Assembly (NCBI GenBank): GCA_003480425.1
Contig: QUJA01000059.1
Span: forward strand, 1-13,321
Source: Firmicutes bacterium AM31-12AC
GTDB taxonomy: Bacteria; Bacillota; Clostridia; Lachnospirales; Lachnospiraceae
Reading direction: 5' to 3'
DNA: 13,321 nt
Shown: piece by piece, positions 1-7,264 of the stretch
Numbering within the stretch: the first letter of the stretch is position 1
How the letters are laid out: each line of letters opens with the position of its first letter
Translations under genes and position numbers: made by a program
Notes under the pieces: model-generated
Seen by the model: the letters and a program-made list of their open reading frames with translations, nothing else
The model's database searches: none
What the model was told of the DNA's origin: nothing

Positions 1-24
1 GGCTCTCGCGCAAGCGCAAGAGCC
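1..24 (-). terminator. possible terminator hairpin after the operon
   Basis: Read on the minus strand, GGCTCTTGCG pairs with CGCGAGAGCC around a four-base CTTG loop: ten pairs, one of them a G-U. It lies 29 bases after the TGA of the giant gene. A run of U after the stem would lie outside the window, so true terminator activity cannot be judged; the hairpin may simply be the centre of the palindromic repeat. Confidence 0.35.
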
Positions 25-58
25 ACTACCCCGTCCCCATTGGTCTCATTGGTCAACC
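1..58. repeat. GC-rich palindromic repeat, REP-like, at the window edge (probably partial)
   Basis: The first 58 bases are much richer in G and C than the rest. They hold an inverted repeat (1-24), the motif CCCCGTCCCC (29-38; GGGGACGGGG on the other strand) and ATTGGTC twice (39-45 and 48-54). From memory, GGGGACGG-containing palindromes with ATTGGTC-like flanks are dispersed in many clostridial genomes and are linked to REP-associated (IS200-like) transposases. No transposase is in the window, and the element may continue past base 1. The second ATTGGTC overlaps the giant gene's TGA stop, so an insertion may have set the present C-terminus. The family call is recall plus inference. Confidence 0.5.
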
Positions 59-3000
59 TACAATTTTCAAATAAACTTTTGCATTGGTATATATCAGGTA
101 ATCTGATGGTTTTACGTTTAGTAAATCCTCCAATTTTTTATTTTTTAATGTTGCAGATAAAGTTACTTTATAATTCGCATACTGTCCGCCATCTATATCC
201 TCAAGCTTTTTACCTGTTTTTACTTCGTATTTGATATTTACTAACAGTGGTGTATCCAGAATCTTGCTCACCTGTTCTTGTGTAAGCTGGATTCTAAATT
301 TATATACTGTTTTGTTTTCTTGAAGACCGAGTCCTTCGGACTTAACATCTACGTTTGTACCTGCTGATTCAATTACAAACTCTGATAAATAATCTCCTAT
401 TGCGACGTCCTTATAACTTGTTCCATTCTCACTATCTGTCTTCTGTGTAAGTGTTAACTCGCCTTCTAAATAGTAAGGATAAGCGCTGTTTGACTCATCT
501 GTAAGATTAAAACTGGTAAAATCCGTGACATCGAGTAACGCTCTTGATGAAATTTCCATTGTCGCATCATCATTTTCACGACCATTGATACCAAGCTGGC
601 TTGTGTTCCCATCTTTGCTTGTAATGTTATAGGAATCGTAGCTTAATTTTGCCTGTGCTTCTTTAAGCTGATAATATAGCTTTTCTTCCGTAGCCGATGC
701 CGAGATACCGCTGCTTCCAAGACTATCCTTCTGGTAAGCCATCACCGCATCCACCTTGAATTTCACACCGGTATTTTCGGTGTTACTCTTACGCACAGGA
801 AATTGTTGGTTCATGTCTGTTGAATTGTAGCTAAAACTCATTTCCGCAGTAATCGTTGCTCCTGTGTACCATTCACCCGGTGCCTTTATTGTGATAATGT
901 ATCCATTCTCACCAAACTGTGTTATAAAACCGTTTTCTGTTCCTGTTAGATCGGTTAACTGTTTTAGTTCATGTGTTGTAACTGTTCCATCCGTATTTTC
1001 CTTTTTCAGTTTTAATGTTGGAATGGATGCTGCTCCTTTCATATCTTTAGGATTTCCGCTCTGGTCAACTGTCTGAAGTGAATATTGATAATAAATGGAC
1101 CGGTCATTTACATAGCTTCCGAATTCATTTTCATTCGCAGCAGCACTTACCTTCGAAGAAACGATAACCTTGATGCTGTCATTGCTTCCAGATACCATTT
1201 CCTGATTTTGCGTTGTACTTTCTGAATTTAATGTAACATTATCTAGTTTGTAAAAATCTCCTAAGAGATAAACGACATTGAAATTACCGGTTACTTTTGT
1301 TGGAATCTGCTGATTGCTATAGGATTGGTTCAGCTCCAGCGTTGTATTTAGCATAGGTGTTGTCGCATTACCTTCTGTACAATTCATAACCAGATAATAT
1401 TCCTCTTTGACCGGAAGAATATCATTTAAACCACATTTCGTATTTAATGTTACGGTGTAATATTGGGTATCTTTCGCATCCGCATCTGATTTTGCTGCAT
1501 AATAAATAAATGTGTTTTCTGTTTCATTCCAGATACGAAGCACTGCACCAGGATCCGCTGACTCTACTTTTTTAAATCCACCTGTCGCAGATTCTGTTGC
1601 TTCCAGTGGCAGTAAATCACAAATATACGGAGATTTACCTTGTTTTGCCATTTCCGCCAGATTCAACGTATCATTTGTTAAAACTCCGGCTGTACTTAAT
1701 TCTCCCAGTGTACTTTGATGATAAGACGTCTGCGTTCCTTGTGTGTTCATATCCACTAATGTTAAATGAATCTTACTTCTGTCAAGTGTTTTGAACTCAC
1801 CCAGCTTAACTGTCTTGTCAAAATTCCAAAGTAAAGAATCACCATTTTCCAACATGGACTGCCATTCTGAAACCATCCATTTATAAGTATAGGAAATATG
1901 TGCTGTATAATTTTCTCCGAAACTATTTAATGTAGCATTTCCATCTGTTGCCGGATCATATCCTGCTGCACCATTTACCACCTTTACAGAACATTCCACA
2001 TCCATCAATTTCTTGACCAGAACCGGTATATACAGATGATAAACGTCTGTAGAATCCTTGACTGTTCTCTTATAGCTGACATCCAAAATTGTAATCTGCT
2101 GTTTGTTGTTATCATATTTTCCACGATTGATAAATACCCCATCTGTGGAGTTCCAAGACATTGTCTGATTCTCTGCCGAAACTGGATTCCATACATTGTT
2201 CTCATATTTGTATGTCTGTGGGTCAATCTTAGCATAGTAGTGTTTTGATTGATCTTGCTTTGTGTTCGTCAGCATACTGATATAGTTATTCACGATACTG
2301 TTAAGTTCACTCTTTGTCGTCGCATTGAGGACCAGAATCGGAAAATCGTCGCTCGTATATGACGTATCTTCTCTTTGATAATTTGAAAGACGACTCGAAT
2401 AATCTCCATTCGTTCCAAATTTCTGTACAATCTCATCCAGCGGACGGCTCTGATCACCGCCATAATAACCTTTCATCAAAGATGGATTTGTCATAATATC
2501 TGAAATGATGCTGTCGCGAACGGCAGTTCCATTTACTTTGGTTGCTCCATCTCCGGTTAATGGAGTATTTTCTACTGTAACTATTGCATCCGGTTTTGTA
2601 TTCACTGTGCTGCTAGTAGTTGACTGTCCTGTGTAATCGGCATAGATAACATAACTGCTTTCATTTTTTCCAGCACCAATATTGTTCACTGCAGAATAAT
2701 TTCCCTGACGGGAAGCGGAAACAATATTAACTAGATTATTATTTGCATTACCTACCCAGATACCACAAGGTGTTCCTGATTTAAGCGTAGCATTTGCAGT
2801 AAGACTGTTATATGTAGCATATGTATCATCTTTTAGCAATAATCCGATGCTATCAGCTGACAAACTGCTCATTGCGTTAACTTGTAATAAGAGGTTATTA
2901 CCACTTACCGCATACCCAATCACATTGTCCTTACTCAACAGATTGAATCCATTAAAAGCGCCATTGATTATTCCAAAGAAACCTCCGACAGCCCTCTGGT

Positions 3001-6000
3001 CTGTTGATTGTGAACAGTTTGCCAGATAAGAATTACTTATCTTGACATTTTTTACATCTGCTCCACCATTTACATACCCTATTAATCCACCTAAATTTTT
3101 TCCGGCTAATCTGATATTCTCTACATCTACATTCTGGATGTTTGTTGGAGCCGCAGAACCTGCCACTCCGCCTGCATACTCTGATTTGGAGTTAACTGTT
3201 GTTTCTCGAATACTGATATTTTTAACAGATACCAGTGTTTCTGTCGTTCCTTCGATATTTAATATACTCTCCGCTTTCCCAATCAGTCCGCCCATCGAGT
3301 ATCCACCATCACCAGCTGTTCTTGATGTGATTGTACCGATATTTGCACTGCCTCCATTGATTGTACAGGTTCCATTGACATATCCGGCAAATAGTCCACC
3401 ATTTTGGACATTGTACAGCTCGATATTATTTGCTATACAATTATTAAATGTCACTGTTCTCGCTAGAGATTCTGCCTTTCCAATGAAAGCTCCGCAGTGG
3501 TTCATTTTATTTGTTGAATCTTTAGTACCAGCCGCGAATTTATTTACTTGGCAACCGATAAAGTTTATAAACGTATTATTAGTATATTTACTCATATATC
3601 CAATTACAGCTGCGCCTTGGTCGGCTTGATCTATAGCAGAATTTGTAACTATTACTCCGTTAAATGTCAGGATTTCAGGGCTATAAGCTCCATCTCTTGC
3701 AAATGCAATTCCTAGTGCGACTCCATCTTTACCAATGTTCTTTTTCAGTGTAACATCTTTAAAGTTCAAGCCATTTACCGTATAAGTTGCTTTACTATTT
3801 GCCAGACATTGTGTAAAAAAACCTGCCTGTGATACTGAAATATCATTGCCAGATATTTCATAAATTGTTCGGCTGTATTTTATAGTCGCACCATTTCCAC
3901 TCACCGCGAGCGGACTGTTATTACCCTGATTTTGCAAACGCAATGCTCTTGATTTTTGTATATCTTTTCGCGTACTATCTGTCGGTAAACCATAATTATA
4001 ACCGATTCCTCGGAATCCATTTCCATATGAACTTAAATTATAAGTTTTATTATCAAATGTAACACTTCTACCATTACTCTGATTTGTCAAATTATCCATT
4101 GTCAAAGAATAGGTAACTGCTTTTGCATCAACGGAAGTGTCTTGTGTATCTACATAAGTTGAAAGATAACTGGTAGAATGTTTCCGGCGGTCAACTTCTG
4201 TTCCATTTTTAATAAGCTTTCCACCCCAGTAATCATTTTCGTCTGTTGCATCTGCCTGATTTGAGATAGTTCCAACGCCATTATAAGTCCCGGTACGAGT
4301 ACGTCCATAATAAGAAGCGTCCACTCTATAATCTCTATAATTTGTATCCCCCACCGGTTTTCCATTTGTAAGAACAAAATTACCGCCCGCAGTTTTCGCC
4401 CCAAATCCGGAATTCACGATTGCTGACAGCAGCCAGATAGATTGTTCTGAATCCAAAGTAATTGCACTATTTGGATAAACGGTGCCTACATTAGGAATAT
4501 CTTGTCCACCTTTGCCCGTTATCTTTTTGCCCGTTATCTTTAGTTTGTCACTATTATTTAATTTCGGAATTGTGTAGTTTTTATCTGTGTTAGTACCCAT
4601 TCCCTTACAACTATCTTCCGCACAGGCATATCCATCAAACACACGACCTACATATGGATTCCAATAATAATTTGTATTTTCAGGACTTACTTCTGTATTG
4701 GTTGCGGTACCGGATATTGAAGTTAAACCTGCAGAAGAAATATTACGAAAGACAACGCCTCCGCCCTTCTTGCTATAATCCGTTTTACCAACATAACCAC
4801 CTACCATGCCGACATAACCGCCCACAGCAGTCAGCTTGCTGGCACAACTAACTTTTTTACCGTTATTTACAGTCAAAGTAACGTTATCAATGATATTATC
4901 TCCACCGATTACCCAGCCAATTACACCTCCGAAAAATGTCTCTGTAGAATTTCCGTTAATTGTAACATCATCAAAAACTATTTTCAGATTCTTCACTACG
5001 CTTCCCTGACTGTAACGGATAAGTCCGCCTACTTCTCCTGTTGTATTCTCACCAGTCAGCGTAATCTGACGCTCAGTCGTATCTCCTACAATCACTCCGC
5101 TAAATGCACGAGAAACATCATTTTTTCCAAATCCGGTAAACTGTGCTACATTCAGTGTTAAGTTCTCTTTAATCTGGAAATATCCATTGCGAAGATATGC
5201 CATAACCTGTTCATTTGTTAAAGTAGTGGCATTAGGGTCTGTTTTCTGCACATAGCGGTTTCCTGCGCGCGTTGCTTCTACCCATGTATTCCCATTCTTG
5301 ATAAAAACCATGTCAGCGGAAGCATCTCCTGTCTGATCTGTATGAACCTTAATCTCAACACTTTGACCAGCCATTTTTGTATTTAATATTTCTGTATTAA
5401 TTTTAATTGCAGTGCCATTTCTTCCCGTATCATCTAATAGCTTCATGACGGTCATCATCTGATCTTCGCCGGTAAAGAGTTTCTGACCATCTGCACTTGA
5501 AACATCCTTGATTACCCATGGATGCCCATAAGTTCCACATCCATCATCAAGATAAACAGCCTTTTGGTTGATGTCCAATTCATAATATTTGTCCGCAGAA
5601 TTCTCGGCCCTACCGATGTATGGCAAATAGCCCGAAAAGTCTTGAGGACTATTTGCAGGTTTATTGCCTGATTCATTTTCAGTATTAATTGCTGTTTTAT
5701 CAGCACCGACATAAGAATCTGCTGTTGTATTTCCAAATGTATCCAAATACCATACCTGACCTGTCATATTCACATCATTGTATGGATTTCGGTTATAACC
5801 AGATAAATTTCCAATTGACTTAACACCATTGGAAATTTCTTTTCCGAATGTGATTTTTTCAGTCGTTGATTCAAAGTTGTAGCTTCCACCACTGGCACCA
5901 TCCCCATACTGAAATGCAGTTGCAAAAATAGCTGTATTGAAAATCGAATCATTTCCTGCTCGGTTCAAATCCATGTTGCTAAATTCCAGACTGATTTTCT

Positions 6001-7198
6001 GTGCCGTACTAGAACCGACTTGTCCCATCAGCGCTGATGCCACCCTATTAACTGTCAACACTTTAGTTGTAGTATATTTTTCTCTCGTAAAGGTAACATC
6101 ATTCATGGATATTGCCGTATTTGAACCCACAGAGTTTACAAGCAATGGAAGGTTTGTGCCGTCGTTACATTGAATACCATCCAGTTTAAGATTTGTTATT
6201 GTGATACCTGCCTGGTCTTTATTTGCGCTCTCCTGTGCGATACTATCACAAATCAGTACTCCGGCCTTGCCGACTTCGTACTTGCCAAATGTACCTTGCA
6301 ATGTGAGCTTATTTACTGTAAATTTCTGTGATATCTTAGAGAAAAGACCTGTCTGCAGATGGTAATGTTGCTGATTGGAGTCATTATACTTTTTCATCGT
6401 ATTTGTATTCATCTTTGTATAATCAAATATCACAGTTGCGTCCTGGATTGTAATTGCCCGTGACATTGGATAATATGATACTCCTCTCAGATCAATCGTT
6501 CCTGTTAATTTGAAATCATCACTTCCTTTTACAAAATACTGCTGAAGGTTCGGTTGTGCATATACATACAGACTTCTCAGGAGAAGTTTTCCTGCTGAGT
6601 TAATTTCAGTAATATTTGTATCTGTACCATCTTTTACACGATAATAATCTACATTATAATAATAACGTGTATTTTTATTTGTATAGGGTTTTCCACTATT
6701 TACGTTACACTGGTTCGTCCATGTATTGCATGTATTCTCATCCTGATCAATCAGCGTTGCTGTCGCGGCGTCTGGACTGGTCAATCCAACAGAAACCACT
6801 GCATTGTTTCCGTCTTCTCCATATTTCGTTTTACCGGCAATATCGTCAAAATAATCTCCTCCTGTGAGCGTGACGTTTACTGCATTTTCTTCTATCTTTA
6901 ATCCGTCTTTTCGAATCTCAATATAAGCCTTATCATATTTTTTATTTGCTTCATCCTGAATTGTAGAACATACCAAAAGTGCGGATGGATTTGCTTCATC
7001 TGTCTTTCCTGAAAATGAGTTTGAAGCACTAAATTTGATTCCATTTTCACCCGTACCATCCCCTATTTTCCAATAAGCATCGGTACTGTAGACAAGTCCG
7101 CCAAATTTCCCTTTTACATTAAGTTTTGAATCCTGTACTACAAGATTGTTGATTGACACGCTGTCGGTCGCACTGTTCTTTCTCCAATAGTATCCCAA
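53..7198 (-). CDS. C-terminal part of the same giant surface protein, cut off from its start by a frameshift, 2381 codons
   Basis: This frame begins in the middle of a repeat. The TTG at 7198 is not a believable start: it is the second Leu codon of AGGLLGYY, a repeat motif whose upstream residues are in the same frame back to TAA at 7264-7262. There is no signal peptide. Residues 1 to about 1420 continue the beta-helix of the preceding frame, with further GG[LIVF][IV]G motifs (for example near 756, 790, 1303, 1370 and 1405). Three module openings of the 'G-x-G-hydrophobic entry, then list of strands' kind lie near 230-260, 550-713 and 908-1106. Residues about 1420-2381 lose the repeats and look like several non-repetitive beta-sandwich-like domains; I could not name them. 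The C-terminus (DYLIYTNAKVYLKIVG) has no LPXTG motif, membrane helix or basic tail. TGA at 55-53 falls inside the repeat at the window's left edge. As it stands the frame probably cannot give an exported product. Confidence 0.8.
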   Translation of the reverse strand: MGYYWRKNSATDSVSINNLVVQDSKLNVKGKFGGLVYSTDAYWKIGDGTGENGIKFSASNSFSGKTDEANPSALLVCSTIQDEANKKYDKAYIEIRKDGLKIEENAVNVTLTGGDYFDDIAGKTKYGEDGNNAVVSVGLTSPDAATATLIDQDENTCNTWTNQCNVNSGKPYTNKNTRYYYNVDYYRVKDGTDTNITEINSAGKLLLRSLYVYAQPNLQQYFVKGSDDFKLTGTIDLRGVSYYPMSRAITIQDATVIFDYTKMNTNTMKKYNDSNQQHYHLQTGLFSKISQKFTVNKLTLQGTFGKYEVGKAGVLICDSIAQESANKDQAGITITNLKLDGIQCNDGTNLPLLVNSVGSNTAISMNDVTFTREKYTTTKVLTVNRVASALMGQVGSSTAQKISLEFSNMDLNRAGNDSIFNTAIFATAFQYGDGASGGSYNFESTTEKITFGKEISNGVKSIGNLSGYNRNPYNDVNMTGQVWYLDTFGNTTADSYVGADKTAINTENESGNKPANSPQDFSGYLPYIGRAENSADKYYELDINQKAVYLDDGCGTYGHPWVIKDVSSADGQKLFTGEDQMMTVMKLLDDTGRNGTAIKINTEILNTKMAGQSVEIKVHTDQTGDASADMVFIKNGNTWVEATRAGNRYVQKTDPNATTLTNEQVMAYLRNGYFQIKENLTLNVAQFTGFGKNDVSRAFSGVIVGDTTERQITLTGENTTGEVGGLIRYSQGSVVKNLKIVFDDVTINGNSTETFFGGVIGWVIGGDNIIDNVTLTVNNGKKVSCASKLTAVGGYVGMVGGYVGKTDYSKKGGGVVFRNISSAGLTSISGTATNTEVSPENTNYYWNPYVGRVFDGYACAEDSCKGMGTNTDKNYTIPKLNNSDKLKITGKKITGKGGQDIPNVGTVYPNSAITLDSEQSIWLLSAIVNSGFGAKTAGGNFVLTNGKPVGDTNYRDYRVDASYYGRTRTGTYNGVGTISNQADATDENDYWGGKLIKNGTEVDRRKHSTSYLSTYVDTQDTSVDAKAVTYSLTMDNLTNQSNGRSVTFDNKTYNLSSYGNGFRGIGYNYGLPTDSTRKDIQKSRALRLQNQGNNSPLAVSGNGATIKYSRTIYEISGNDISVSQAGFFTQCLANSKATYTVNGLNFKDVTLKKNIGKDGVALGIAFARDGAYSPEILTFNGVIVTNSAIDQADQGAAVIGYMSKYTNNTFINFIGCQVNKFAAGTKDSTNKMNHCGAFIGKAESLARTVTFNNCIANNIELYNVQNGGLFAGYVNGTCTINGGSANIGTITSRTAGDGGYSMGGLIGKAESILNIEGTTETLVSVKNISIRETTVNSKSEYAGGVAGSAAPTNIQNVDVENIRLAGKNLGGLIGYVNGGADVKNVKISNSYLANCSQSTDQRAVGGFFGIINGAFNGFNLLSKDNVIGYAVSGNNLLLQVNAMSSLSADSIGLLLKDDTYATYNSLTANATLKSGTPCGIWVGNANNNLVNIVSASRQGNYSAVNNIGAGKNESSYVIYADYTGQSTTSSTVNTKPDAIVTVENTPLTGDGATKVNGTAVRDSIISDIMTNPSLMKGYYGGDQSRPLDEIVQKFGTNGDYSSRLSNYQREDTSYTSDDFPILVLNATTKSELNSIVNNYISMLTNTKQDQSKHYYAKIDPQTYKYENNVWNPVSAENQTMSWNSTDGVFINRGKYDNNKQQITILDVSYKRTVKDSTDVYHLYIPVLVKKLMDVECSVKVVNGAAGYDPATDGNATLNSFGENYTAHISYTYKWMVSEWQSMLENGDSLLWNFDKTVKLGEFKTLDRSKIHLTLVDMNTQGTQTSYHQSTLGELSTAGVLTNDTLNLAEMAKQGKSPYICDLLPLEATESATGGFKKVESADPGAVLRIWNETENTFIYYAAKSDADAKDTQYYTVTLNTKCGLNDILPVKEEYYLVMNCTEGNATTPMLNTTLELNQSYSNQQIPTKVTGNFNVVYLLGDFYKLDNVTLNSESTTQNQEMVSGSNDSIKVIVSSKVSAAANENEFGSYVNDRSIYYQYSLQTVDQSGNPKDMKGAASIPTLKLKKENTDGTVTTHELKQLTDLTGTENGFITQFGENGYIITIKAPGEWYTGATITAEMSFSYNSTDMNQQFPVRKSNTENTGVKFKVDAVMAYQKDSLGSSGISASATEEKLYYQLKEAQAKLSYDSYNITSKDGNTSQLGINGRENDDATMEISSRALLDVTDFTSFNLTDESNSAYPYYLEGELTLTQKTDSENGTSYKDVAIGDYLSEFVIESAGTNVDVKSEGLGLQENKTVYKFRIQLTQEQVSKILDTPLLVNIKYEVKTGKKLEDIDGGQYANYKVTLSATLKNKKLEDLLNVKPSDYLIYTNAKVYLKIVG
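4511..4541 (-). repeat. 15-base perfect tandem duplication inside the giant gene
   Basis: TTTGCCCGTTATCTT occurs twice in direct succession on the plus strand (4511-4525 and 4526-4540). In the protein this gives KITGKKITGK, a five-residue duplication that keeps the frame. It looks like a recent slippage event. Confidence 0.8.
4791..4832 (-). repeat. imperfect 21-base tandem repeat inside the giant gene
   Basis: ACATAACC recurs at 4791-4798 and 4812-4819 with similar flanks, giving the protein sequence VGGYVGMVGGYVGK. The seven-residue unit carries the GGxxG core, so one turn motif of the beta-helix has been doubled in place. Confidence 0.65.
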
Positions 7199-7264
7199 CA
7201 GACCACCCGCAGTTTCAGTAGCGTAGCTTCCATCTGAAGATGGTTGATCGTCAGTCCATTAATT
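7138..7264 (-). other. frameshift junction splitting the giant surface-protein gene
   Basis: The upstream frame stays open to TAG at 7140-7138. The downstream frame is open from just after TAA at 7264-7262. The upstream frame reads sensibly through NVTINGLTINHL, and the downstream frame reads SDGSYATETAGGLLGYY, the next repeat motif. The switch therefore lies near 7236-7240. The minus-strand text is CAT CTT CAG; one extra T (CAT CTT TCA GAT GGA) would join both frames cleanly. The span 10233-53 is 10,181 bases, one short of a multiple of three; with the base added it encodes about 3,393 residues. No X-XXY-YYZ slippery site or long homopolymer lies in the overlap. Confidence 0.8.

Noticed and set aside
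3042..3629. Plus-strand open frame of 195 codons, proline-rich, inside the giant gene
   Set aside because: It is the reverse reading of Gly/Asn/Thr-rich repeat codons, where GG motifs read as PP on the other strand. It has no ribosome binding site and lies wholly inside a well-supported minus-strand gene.
7196..7198. TTG at 7198 as a genuine start of a separate second protein
   Set aside because: The residues just upstream in the same frame complete the repeat motif AGGLLG, there is no ribosome binding site, and no signal peptide follows, although the product is clearly of an extracellular type.
7138..7264. Programmed -1 ribosomal frameshift joining the two halves of the giant gene
   Set aside because: The direction (-1) would fit, but I found no X-XXY-YYZ heptamer in the upstream frame within the overlap and no obvious downstream pseudoknot. 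A one-base loss explains the data more simply.
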